From NCBI GenBank assembly GCA_050084985.1, contig JBITNC010000001.1, positions 62,124,001 to 62,188,000 on the forward strand: DNA of 64,000 nucleotides. The letters run 5' to 3'. Position 1 is the first letter of the stretch; each line of letters starts with the position of its first letter. Of this stretch, positions 42,001 to 53,192 are shown piece after piece. The notes under the pieces are model-generated. The model ran no database searches. It had not been told where the DNA came from and was given only the letters and a program-made list of their open reading frames with translations. This DNA comes from Nageia nagi. Its lineage: Eukaryota > Pinophyta. The translations under genes and the position numbers were made by a program.

Positions 42001-44542
42001 TTTATTGGTATTTTGCTTACTAGATGACTATGCTACTTACATTGTGATAAATTCTACATAATATACATCTTTGGTTAGATTCACTTATTATTTGGTCCCT
42101 TTACTTGATTGTTGACACTAGAGTTTTTCATCATCTTTTATCTAGTTTCTTATACTCTCATTAATATGTTCATCTTTTACACAAATGAGAATTACTATAA
42201 TTTTTATTATCTTTGATCTATTGACATTGTTTTGCTATTATGGTCTAGCTTCCTTCATGCTTTATCCTCCTTTTCATTCCTTGGCTTGGTCCCCAATAAT
42301 TGTTTTCAAGTTCACTACCAAAATTAGAGTATTTTTTTCATACCTGCTATTGCTTACATCATCCTAATGTCATCTACCAGTAGCTCCTTTGTATTTCTCC
42401 TTCATTGGTACCTTAACTTGTCTTCTCAACATAATCTCCCTTAGGTATTAGATTCAATGTAAATTTGGTAGTCAACTCCTTGCTAACATCATCTATTGAT
42501 ATCTCTTTACCTTTTCTTCTTCATTGGTCCTCATTCATTGATGTCTTCAAGCCTAATTTTTTAGGGTGTCGGATCCAATGTATATCTAGCAAGAAGCCTT
42601 TGACTTCTCCTCTTTATCTAGTACTTAACTTCTTTATTTTTGCACCCTTTCAACTTAGCTATTGAAACTAGTTCTTTTTGGAAAACCTTTAAGTAGTTGA
42701 CATCACCTTGACATCACTCACTATATCCCTTTTTCTTTTCTCACACTCATTCATGAGAGAGTTCTATCATCCATATCATCAAACTTAGTGCATATTTGCA
42801 AGACTTCATTTTGATAATACCACCTATTGATAATGCTTTGTTCAATTCTCCTTTATCGATACTTTACTTTATCTCCATTGCACTCTTCTCATCCACACCA
42901 TTATAATTAGTGTATTTTGGGTCATCTTTACATTGCTTACATCATCCACCATTATCATGTGCCTTTGTCTAAATTCACTAGTACTTTAGTGATTCATTAT
43001 GCTAGCCTTCCATCCTCACTACTGAACTTAGTGTAAATTAGGCCATTATCTCCATGCTAATGTCATCACTAGGAATCCTTTGTATTTGTCTTGATCATTT
43101 CAAAATACTGGTACTTTATTTCATTATTATCCCAATTTCTAAAGTGTTGAAAATAATTCATCTAGAGTGGCCTTCTCATTGGTGAAGTCATGTATTGAAT
43201 TCCTTTATGTTCACCAGTCTTCTCTATTACATAACTCCCTCACAACTATGGCCTCTTATCTTAGCTACTATACTTAGTTTATTTTGGAGCACCATTACTC
43301 TACTAACATCATCTATTAGATTTAGACTATGTTTCTTAACTTATCAACACTTAAGAAAACTTTCAATGAACCTTTCTATCTAAAGGTACTAAATTTAGTT
43401 ATTTTTGAAACTCCATTCAATTGGATGATGTCATGTATTGGAATTAGTATATTTTATTTATTTAAGTATTCATGCATTCAATATAATGGAAACCATTATT
43501 ATCAACATACCAATTCATCAATACCTTGTTACACTTGAAAAACACTAGCACTTGTTAGCAATAATACTTGGATCCACATCATCCATCCTCTAGCTACATC
43601 ATCATCATTGTGGTAGCAAACACTACTTGCATTAATAATATTAACATCCTTCATCTCTTGATACTACATCTAAATTCCTAGATACTTTATTCAAGCTTAA
43701 CAACACATGTAAAATATGGCTTCATGTTATCCATTGGTAATGTGGTTGCTTGCATAATTGATAACCATTCATTACAACAATATTTTTCACCTTTGGCATT
43801 ATGATTTATATGCATTATTGAAAAAAATGATAACACTTTAGTCCAACTATGTCCTTTGAAAACAATGACAACACCATAGGTCAACATTTCTCTCCAACTA
43901 GTCATTGATGATCATATGGGAAACTATTCTCCCCCGAATTGGCACGTGCTAAATCCTATATACATCCAGGAGAGTGATAGTCATCTCTCTTGGGGGCAAG
44001 TAAAAAGTGTTGGAATCTATATCCCAACACTCGATGAAGGTCATCAAAAAAGGGAATTCTATATGGATATGTCCAATAATTGCCAAATCATACAACCCAA
44101 TAGTCTTTAGCATCTCATTGTCCTAGTTGGAAAGAATCTAACCTTGTTACCTCTCAAGATCCTCCAACTTCAAGTGACCATCATGTACTAGGTGTTTTTG
44201 GTCTTGTAATTAAACCAAAATATGTAATTAATACATATTTCTAGTCCATATAAATATTAAAATAATAAACTAAACTAAGTGTATGTGCTAAACAAATGAA
44301 AGAGCATAATCCAATAAATACTATTTAACTCCCCTCCCTCAAACCAAAATACAAAATGCTCAAACCAATGGATATTTTATCCTAAAATGGATACAACTAA
44401 TCTCCTTTTGAATGAAAGACATTGTGAAGTAAAATTAAAACTAAATAAAAAATAGGGAAATTTTAATTTAAAATAAAAATAAAACTAAAATACCCTCCTT
44501 GTAATTAGTAATACTCTACAACAAATAAAAAATGCATGCAAG
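42001..44542. other. T/C-rich, imperfectly repetitive tract
   Basis: No coding sequence recognised. Phrases such as CTTAGTGTA(A/T)ATT..., ACATCATC and CTTCATTGGT recur at irregular spacing (roughly 100-190 bp) from about 42,150 to 43,650, suggesting a very diverged tandem array. A small inverted repeat AGTGTTGG/CCAACACT lies at 44,006-44,031. Short ORFs here are low-complexity and not supported. Confidence 0.4.
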
Positions 44543-44547
44543 GAAAC

Positions 44548-45174
44548 TATAGACCCAAAATAATGCATAAATAATAAATCTACACATTATTTGTCTACAA
44601 TATATTATTAAGACATATATAAAAAATATGGCATCAAACAAAAAATGATAATCAATGGACCTTCATCACAATCATATAAACATGAAATAATGGAAACCAT
44701 TCATTAATCACCATAGTGCATTCACAAATATATACACCATCAATATACCAAAGATGCTATGTTGATAGCTATGTTAAATAAGTGGATCCATGAATATAAT
44801 AAAAGATATGTGAAAGTGAGTTGAAGGTTTTAATAGATCTATGAAGAGGTGGTGTTACAAAACACTATTGTTGGTAGGATAGAGTGATCTTGCATTTGTT
44901 GAAGTCTCTTTTGGTATTTATGATGCCCTTGCATGATCCCTCTTGCATTTTTTTTGATGTGTATTTATTGTAACGTCATGGTCTTCTTTGATTCTTAAGA
45001 TCATTGCACATTACATTATTTGGGGTGTCTTTCTTGATATTTGACATCTTTTACATTATACAATGGTCTATTACATTATATTGGGTATATTTTAATCCCT
45101 TTTGTATAATAAATATCATTTATACTATAAAATAAATTATTTAATAAGTAATAATTCATTTTTATGCATCTACA
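44548..45174 (-). repeat. 3' LTR of element III (627 bp)
   Basis: Plus-strand start TATAGACCC (the right copy has TGTAGACCC) and end GCATCTACA. On the minus strand it starts TGTAGATGC directly after a polypurine tract. Its first 212 bp match 52,346-52,558 at roughly 80%. Confidence 0.75.
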
Positions 45175-45190
45175 TTTATTCCCTCTTTGG
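45175..45190 (-). other. Polypurine tract of element III
   Basis: The minus strand reads CCAAAGAGGGAATAAA immediately before the LTR start TGTAGATGC. Confidence 0.6.
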
Positions 45191-46140
45191 AGGTGTGATT
45201 GAATCAATGAAATTACATGTCCAAAGAAGAAGTATAGAAGAAAATTTTGAGAACTTTGTACTCTTTACTGCACTACTACTTGGTGATGCTTTTGATGGTG
45301 AGGGTCCTTTTCTACCCCCTTTTGGTTTGGTTTCCCAAAGTAAGGTCATTGAGCGATGCGCCTAAGATAAAAATTTGAAGAATTATAACTCTTTGTCCCT
45401 TATGATATCTTTTCCCTAGAAGGAACTCTGCTAGTAGGTATTCTTATGGTTCCATGCCTAATCTTTGAAATGAAAATGTTGTTTTTCCCTTTGCACTATT
45501 AAAACATGGATGTGTCCATTCCATCATGTTTGGTACTTAGGAAACTAATACTCTCACATCCATGCCTTGAGACATAAGATTTTTCTTTATTTGTAATGAC
45601 ATGCCATTGATGTGTACATCGCTGATGGTGTGAGAATTTTATTTTTTTTCTCTTCTTCATGATATAGATACCTATAGAAAGGTGTTAGTTATACCTTAAA
45701 TGAAAATGATTTGGATACATAGTGAGTTTCATCATCCATTGATTATGAATCAATGTTAGCAATCTACTTATGATTGCATCATCAATTTATCATATAAGTG
45801 ATTGAACTCTTGCTAGTCATATTGTTGGTCATTGATGGTCATATGTTTTATGTTTATGACCCAAAGACATTATGATTTGTATTTTTCAAAGCAAAAACCA
45901 TGTGGATACATATCAAGTTACATTATCTATTTATAATAAATCAATATCAGTAATCTACTTACAGCTACATCACCTATTTATCTTTTAAGTGACTGAACTC
46001 TCACTAGCTATATTGTTGGCCATCGATGACTTTGCATTTTATGTCCATGGTCCATAGACATTATACTATCATTAAATTTTTGTATTATCTTTTTTTTTTT
46101 TTAATTACATGTAGTTAGAAACACATAGATAGTAATACAT
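45191..46140 (-). other. 3' untranslated region of element III with a tandem duplication
   Basis: No coding sequence supported. It contains two imperfect direct copies of a 191-bp unit (45,713-45,903 and 45,904 to about 46,075), each starting GGATACATA and containing AGTGA(T/C)TGAACTCT. Confidence 0.65.
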
Positions 46141-47330
46141 GATGTTAGCTACATGAAAATAGTACAATATTATGACAAACTAAAAATGAAAAGCTATAAT
46201 AAAAGTACCTTGCACAAGATTTTTGATGTTTTGTAAGGTACAAATCTACTATTTTTATGTAAACAAGAATTTTATATTGGTGGAATTGAAGGTATTTGGT
46301 TCTTCTTTTCCATCCATTTAGGAGAGTTGGTAATATCCTAGTCCTATTGCTTCCACTACTATAAATGGACCCAGCCAATTTGGTTCAAATTTCCCTTTAA
46401 CTTCATCATTTGTAGCTATATTATTGATATTATCTTTTAGTACTAGATCTCCAATTTTTAATTCTTTTGCATTGATATTTTTTCCAAAAGGTCTTTTTAG
46501 TTTTGCATGATATACCTTATGATGTTCAATTTCTCTTAGTGTCTTCTCATCCAATGACTCTAATTGTTACAAGTTAGCTTTTCTTGCATCTTCATCTATT
46601 GTATCTCCTTGTAAAGAAATCCTTAAATAAGAGAGTTCTAACTCTAATGTTACTACAACTTCATCTCCATACACAAATGAGAATGGTGTTTCCCTAATGG
46701 CTATTTTAATAGTTGTCCTATACACCCATAATGTGTATGGTAGTTGCTCATGCAATCTCTTTTATATCTATTCCAAGTCCTTGACAAAATGCTCTTGATT
46801 ATTTTATTACTAGCTTGAACTTGACCATTACCTTGAGGATAGTAAATTGAAGAAAATGTTTGCACAATATGAAACATTTTACAAAATAATTTCATGTCTT
46901 TACCTCCGAATTTAGTCCCACTTTTCATAATCAATCTTTATGGCACACCAAATATTGTAATGATGTTTTCAACTAGGAATGCAATAATCTTATCTTGAGT
47001 GATTGATTTCATAGGGATAGCTTCAACCCATTTTTTAGTGAACTTTATGGCTGTAATGAAAAATCTATGACATTCCCTTGAGTGAGGATTAATAAGCCCA
47101 ATCAAATATATGACCTAAGTATAAAATGGACATGGTGAGACAATTGAATTTAACTCTTGAGTGGGTTGCTTTTCCAAATTAGCATGATTTTGACATTGTA
47201 AACAAGTCTTCACATGAGTTTTACAATATTTTTCCATTGTGGGTCAATAATAACCAATGTGCAAAAGCTTGGTATATAATGCCTTTGAATGAAAATGACC
47301 TCCACATAAACCATCATGAGCTTATTTTAA
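46141..47330 (-). pseudogene. Element III integrase, decayed
   Basis: From the C-terminus: 46,554-46,318 reads KGKFEPNWLGPFIVVEA (GPF/Y-type module), nearly the same as element H at 20.3 kb. Core pieces are 46,755-46,567 (HEQLPYTLWVYRTTIK) and 46,934-46,701 (FSSIYYPQGNGQVQASNK). In the core the second catalytic Asp position reads MKSGTKF and the Glu is Gln (GQVQ), so the triad is lost. The zinc-binding part reaches about 47,330. The spacing to the second RNase H and the order are normal for Tat pol. Confidence 0.82.
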
Positions 47331-48014
47331 TGCTATAGCTATCTCATGTTGCATTAGAAATCTCAATAAAGCACCATCAAAAGACCTTCTATACAATACT
47401 TCCCCAATAATAACATGTTTAATAGAATTCCTTTTCAATCTAACATTTTCATTTCTATCATAGTCATTAGGAATTATTTGATTTTTCAAATAATTATAAA
47501 TGTCAAAATACCAATTCTGAAAATCATTTTCATCAACAATAAAATAAGTTTGAATTTCATGCATATATTCAATATAAGAGGGAGTACTAACCTTACAAAT
47601 TTTTAGGATATTCTCTTCATCCTTAGTTTACATTGGTACAAAAGAATTTACACTTGCCATCGCATTTGTATACCTATTATTAGTCTGTTGGATATTTTGA
47701 ATAGTATATTTATCAAAATGATATAGTAAATCATTAACCACTACCTTATATGGCCTCAATTTCTCATCTTTGGTATAAAAAATATCTTGTACTTGGTTAA
47801 TGACAAGATGTGAATCACCATAAATTTTTAAATCTTTAATTCTTAATGTGACAACTGCTTTCAAACCCAATATTAGTGCTTCATACTCTACCATATTATT
47901 TGCACATTGAAAACCAAGTTTGTAAGCCATAGGGATTTCCTCATTTGTAGGAGAAACCAAGACAATACCAGTCCCTACTCCATACAAATATTTAGATCCA
48001 TCAAAATATAACAT
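47322..48014 (-). pseudogene. Element III second (archaeal-type) RNase H and integrase N-terminal lead-in
   Basis: The ORF 48,014-47,628 (128 aa) reads MLYFDGSKYLYGVGTGIVL, CANNMVEYEALILGLKAVV and IYGDSHLVINQVQDIFYTK, ending RYTNAMASVNSFVPM. It is the best preserved copy of this Tat-specific domain here, keeping the acidic residues of FDG, EYEA and GDS. The ORF 47,564-47,322 follows with YDRNENVRLKRNSIK, shared with element H at 230 bp, leading to the integrase zinc region. Confidence 0.83.
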
Positions 48015-48144
48015 TCAAACTTTGGGTTTATCTTCTTTGAGGTACACATATTGGGTAGGTTACAAGTTAATGTAAGTTCTCTATGATATATCCTTATTTT
48101 AAACTTTAATAATAGGTATGCACACCATTGATTATGTGGATCAT

Positions 48145-49470
48145 CCTAATATTCATATAGAAATTCCTCATGGAAAATTGGTTCATCATTATGATAGATA
48201 TTATTTATGAAATCTATAATGGCCTACCCTTTTATAAACTTTTGTTTTACCACATTGATATCAAACTCCTACAATAACATTAGCCATTTTGCTACCCTAC
48301 CTCATAAATGCTACTTTGCCACAAGATATTTCAATGGATTAATAGGTATAATAATAAATGTAGTGTAATATAATAGATAATATCTTAATTTTTTAGTAGA
48401 AAATACAATACCATAGTATATTATTTCCATTAGTGTATACTTAGCTTCAAAATCAATAAGAGTTTTGCTAAGGTAATAGATGACTCTTTGTTTATTTTCT
48501 TCATCCTTTTAATATAACATTGCCCCCATGGCATACAATATAGTTGAGATATACAAATAAGTAGGTTTTAAAAAATCCATAGGCACTAAGATAGGAGGAT
48601 TGAGAAAATAGTGTTTAACGTTCTTAAATTTGTTTTGGCATTGCTCATCCCATACAATTTTAACATCCTTTGTCAATAAATGTGTAAAACATCTGCACTT
48701 ATCTCCAAGTTGGGAAATGAATCTTCTTAAATTAATTATATTTTTTTAGAGACTCCTTAATTACTTTAGATTATTTGGGGAGGCATGCTAATGATGGCTT
48801 TCACATTTTTAGGATCTACTTCAATTCCTCTTTTAGATAAAATGAAACCAAGAAATTTTCCAAAAGTAACACCAAAAGCACATTTTTGAGGTTTAAGTCT
48901 AAGTTTGTACCTTTTCAAAATTTGGAAGACTTTCTCAAGCATATCTCAATGGTCTTAACCTTATTTTGATTTCAATAATATATCATCAACATAAACCTCA
49001 ATCAATTTATGGATGTGCTCATGAAACATTGAAACTATAACCCTTTGGTAAGTAGCACCTGTATTTTTTAGTCTAAAAGGCATAACCTTCCAATAAAAAT
49101 TTCCCCATGGAGTACTAAAAGCAGTCTTATGTTGATCAACTAAATTGATTAATATTTGATATTAACCAAAAAAACCATCCATGAAAGATAATGTATCATG
49201 ACTAGCTATGCTATCCAAAATCATATCAATATTAGGCAATGGGAAATCATCTTTGGGAAAAGCATTATTAATGTCTCGAAAGTCAATGGAAAGCCTTATT
49301 TCTCCACCAGGATTTGTGATAGGAATAATGTTAGCTATCCATTTATAATAATCAATTGGTATAATAAATCCATCATTCAAATACTTTTCTACTTCTTTTT
49401 TGACTAACAAAGCTTTTGAAGGATGCATTTTTCTTAGCTTTTTCTTGATTAGCTTAGGCCCCTTTTTAAG
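48145..49470 (-). pseudogene. Element III reverse transcriptase, YVDD retained
   Basis: The ORF 49,428-49,162 reads VEKYLNDGFIIPIDYYKWIA, IRLSIDFRDINNAFPKDDF and DTLSFMDGFFG. Downstream blocks give PWGNFYWKVMPF, ATYQRVIVSMFHEHIHKLIE and VYVDDILLKS; the YVDD codons lie at 48,993-48,982. The connection region extends to about 48,150 (LLQEF-like, then AIIDFINNIYHNDEPIFHE). Stops and frameshifts occur, but the active-site motif survives, unlike element I. It is followed by the linker 48,015-48,145, which contains an unexpected 68-bp match to 27,640-27,707. Confidence 0.82.
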
Positions 49471-50468
49471 AGGTAAATTCTACATAACAAATGAAGGATC
49501 TAAACCAAACATATCATTATAAGACCAAGAAATTTTTTTGTGATGTTAAATAAATTTATTTTTATACCTTTCATGTTGTGATGCATGGAGGATTGCTGCA
49601 ATTTGAACCAATCCTTTCTCATCAGTAGTCTCAATATTGACATTCACCAATTCTTTGGTTGGAAAGGTATGATCGTATTTCTTCATTGAAATTCACCTAT
49701 TGACCAAAATATGCATATTCATTGAGAACATAACTAACTTGTCTCTTTTTGTTAGACATGGGTAACTCTAAATGTGCTGCCACGTATTCTAAAATATCAT
49801 CATCAGTACTAATGTAATCAAATTCTAAAGAGATAGTATCATGAATCCATAGATCTCTATCAATATCATTAGATAATTTAATAAAATTGCATTCATTTAC
49901 AAAATTAATATTTCTAATGCTTTTTTAGTAGTTTTATCACTTACCAATCTATTTTTAGTCATTTGTATTTTTGAATTATCAAGAAATGAATGCATCCCTT
50001 GCTCAAACTTTCCTAATCCTCCCCCTTTGTACTTGCAATTTTTAATCATATATTTATAAAGAAAAAGATATGGAAAGAGTTTACTCATTTTAATAGTCAT
50101 TCAAACTTTTGTTTATTTGTTTGGAATGGGTGATATAGACATGATAGAGCAAAATCCTTCTCCATATCTACTATTTTCATGCCCTTGATGGCCTTTTGGT
50201 AGGAAAGCATGCTGTTGATGACCCTACATAGATAGAATTTGGGCCATACAAAATCTTTAACAAATTTAAATAAATTCACATTCTAAATTTTGTATGTATC
50301 CATTCTAGTTTCTATAATTTGAGTCTCTTTTTCTATGTTTTTCCCTAGTGCACTTTATTCCAAGGGCTCAATCTCATATCTTGGACAAGTCATTGTAAAT
50401 TCATCAAAATCTACTGCATTACAAAAATTATATGGCTCAAGGTCACCAAGAACTATATGGACTTCTCC

Positions 50469-50760
50469 CTAAAATTTAAACTTTAATCTACCATGTACTA
50501 TAGATGGGATTGCATCCATATCATGAAGCCAAGGTCTTTCTAATAACAAATTATATGACAATTTAGAATCAATAACCTGAAATTTGGTTGCAATTGTCCT
50601 TACCCCTATAGTTACCATAATTGTGGCTATCCCAACCTTTTTTTTATATGAGCTATCATATGTCCTAATTTTGAATGTAGATTGGAGGTATTTATACACC
50701 TTTGTCTTTGTGCTAAACCAAAACCTTATGAGAACATATATTGACAACTAATCCATTATC
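50469..50760 (-). pseudogene. Element III protease C-terminal part
   Basis: The minus strand reads DSKLSYNLLLERPWLHDMDAI, the (I/L)LGRPWL flap-end motif with Gly replaced by Glu. The catalytic DxG loop should lie upstream near 50,750 but is not clearly readable. It is followed by a long linker (49,470-50,469) with only short ORFs before RT. Confidence 0.72.
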
Positions 50761-50964
50761 TACTAATGTTCTTTTATTTTTCCATCGATCAATCATAAGT
50801 GTAATTTATAAAGATAAACACTCATCAAGTATCTCTTTCTTAATCTTTTTGTATATGTAAAAAGAGATAACATCATATTCTTTAATAGCTCTAAGCTTTT
50901 TAGAGAACATAGTAGCAAAAATATTTGTAGGGACTATATCCTTTTTGAATATAGCATACAAGAT

Positions 50965-52260
50965 CTATCTATGTCTTTCAAATGTAGATATAAGATCATA
51001 TAAACTAATATTTGTAGGAGTAGTTTTTAATTTCTTAATTATACTATATGCCTTTAGATTAGGTGGGGTACTTACTTGTTCTACAATGATCAGATTAGGA
51101 ACATGCCTTGGATGCCCTCTTCTTAACCTATCACGAACTTCTTTGTCCATTGAAATTGTGTTCATTGTGTTTCCTTGATTTGCATCCATTTGATCAATTT
51201 GATACTTTCCTTTAGCAATAAGATCGAATATAGCCACCTCTAATGCTTTGTAAAAATTTGTAGCATGACCCTTCCTTTGATGAAATGTGATATAAGCATC
51301 CAATTTCCATATGGGAACATTATCATCTTGTGCTAATTTTTCCAATGGTTGCAATAATCCATTTTTCATTAGATCCCTCATAATAAATCTTGGTTGAAAT
51401 GGAAAAGTGTACCTCACATCTTTTGTAGTGGCATATATTTGCAACTTTGGTGGAGAAGTAGGTTTATCATCCATATGTACTATTTTGTCTTCCTTTTTAT
51501 CACATGTCTTCTCCTTATGGAAAGGATTAGATGCATACTTGAGCTCCCCTAACTCAAGTAAAACTTATTCATTTTGCAATAACTATTGTATCAATACTCC
51601 AAATCCCACATTTTTTTACTAGGAGCATGTAAATTGATAATTGGCAAGATAGAATCTCTAAATATAGCATAAATTTTACTTTCATCTAATTTGCTTTGAA
51701 TAGGATTGCCATAGCTTTTTGAACTATGGAATGTACTTTTCTAGGGTTTCATTACCCCCTTGTCTCTTTGATGTTGTTTTTGTATTTTAATATGAATAAT
51801 TTGATGAATGATTTGAAAGATTCAATTAAACCAACATGAAAATTATAAAACCATTGACTAGCATCACCTTTCAAACTCTTTGGGAAGAGCTTTACCATCA
51901 ACTTCCCCTCTAAACCTATTTTCAACAAGCACTCCTCTTGAAAGTTGATAAGATGTTATTTTGGGTCTTATTCACCATTAAACATATCAAACTTGGGGGC
52001 CTTGTGCTCAAGTGGTAGCAAAAAATTATGGATCTCCTCAAAAAAAGGTGAGGTAAATACACCATCATAGTACTATTCACTTTGTTATGATCTCTTGCTA
52101 TTATCAAGATTTGTAAGTCATGCAGCTATGATAGGATCTGGTTCTATTGATGAACTACCCAAACCTTGTAGGTCATTTAATTCTTTACACATTATGTGCA
52201 TTTATCAAATCATTTCTTCCATTTTAACATCATTTATGTCCTAGGAAGAGCTATAAATAC
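50965..52260 (-). pseudogene. gag: Element III gag
   Basis: The ORF 51,474-50,965 (169 aa) carries FPFQPRFIMRDLMKNGLLQP and a degenerate knuckle YITFHQRKGHATNFYKAL, in which the cysteines of C-x2-C-x4-H-x4-C are lost. It ends NISLYDLISTFERHR, parallel to the SLFELLQ.....HRE gag ends of elements I and V. Upstream, broken capsid sequence is readable (APKFDMFNGE, LFPKSLKGDASQWFYNF, KLFILKYKNN) to about 52,200. Stops throughout. Confidence 0.8.
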
Positions 52261-52326
52261 CGCTATTGATGTAGATTCATTATATAATTCTTGCAAGATC
52301 TCATTAGGAAAGGCAAAATAAATTAA

Positions 52327-52342
52327 ATATTTGGGTTCACCA
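52327..52342 (-). other. Primer-binding site of element III
   Basis: The minus strand reads TGGTGAACCCAAATA three bases after the LTR end (GGGTCTACA). The position is right for a PBS; the tRNA is not assigned. Confidence 0.6.
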
Positions 52343-52345
52343 AAA

Positions 52346-52560
52346 TGTAGACCCAAAATAATGTATAAATAATAAATTCATGTACTATTTATCTACAATA
52401 TATTATTAAGGCATATATCAGAAATATGGCATAAAACTAATAATTATAATCAATGTACTTTCATTATAATCATATAAACATGAAATCACATAAACCATTC
52501 ATCAAGCACCATTGTGCATTCATAAATACATACATTGCCAATGGACCAAAGATGTTATTC
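52346..52560 (-). repeat. Truncated 5' LTR of element III
   Basis: TGTAGACCCAAAATAATG... matches the left LTR for about 212 bp, then similarity stops, so the upstream (U3) part was lost or replaced. Confidence 0.7.
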
Positions 52561-53192
52561 TACCACATGGGTAGTAAAAGGAAATAGAACAAAATAAAAA
52601 TGAATAAAAATGGAGAAGAAACAAACTTACCACATGGTTTGCAAAAAGGCTTTGGATGTATTCTACCATGTGACCTCTCCTCCATACTAATGGATGTTTT
52701 ATAGCCCTCCAATCCACATCCATCATGCAAACAAAATAAAATGTGAATCTAATGGTCAAACCACAAAACACATGCTCCAATTCATGGTAAAAATGAGAGC
52801 TAAAGTGAAAATGGATGATTAAACCAACCTCATCAATAAATAAGGTAAGAAAAATGACAAGTAATTTTAACTTTTTTCCCTTTTTATCAAAATTGTTTAA
52901 AAACCCTAACATGTTTTTCAATTATTAAAATCTCAAAAAATATGGAACTACTATCAAATTTTTGCATTTTCTAAAATCATGAAATATGTTATACTTAACT
53001 TTTTTCTTTTTAAAAACTAATTTACTAATTTTCAGAGAGTGGATGCCTTAATTTTACATAGTGATTAAAATTAAAAGGGCATAATGATTATTTCAATGTA
53101 ATTCTATTTTAAAATGCCATTATTTCATAAATATGTGTAACTAATGATGTGGTAATCAAAGTTTTTTAGGATACATTTTGCTAATTACTTGA
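52561..53192. other. AT-rich stretch without recognisable genes
   Basis: A 133-aa minus-strand ORF (52,921-52,520) overlaps the LTR end and is aromatic/leucine-rich with no domain; I treat it as chance. The phrase CTACCACATG/TTACCACATGG recurs at 52,559 and 52,628. Confidence 0.4.

Larger units (their letters stand above)
44548..52560 (-). mobile_element. Element III: degenerate Tat-type Ty3/gypsy element
   Basis: The left LTR (44,548-45,174) and a truncated right LTR (52,346 to about 52,560) share about 210 bp. Between them, on the minus strand, lie gag, PR, RT, second RNase H and integrase in the usual order, plus a PPT at the left LTR and a PBS at the right LTR. The protein blocks are close to those of element H (integrase) and element I. 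The right TSD cannot be found because the upstream part of the right LTR is missing. Many stops; inactive. Confidence 0.82.

Noticed and set aside
52520-52921. 133-aa minus-strand ORF with hydrophobic stretches
   Set aside because: No domain; overlaps the end of the element III LTR; composition is typical of AT-rich noise (Phe/Leu/His rich).
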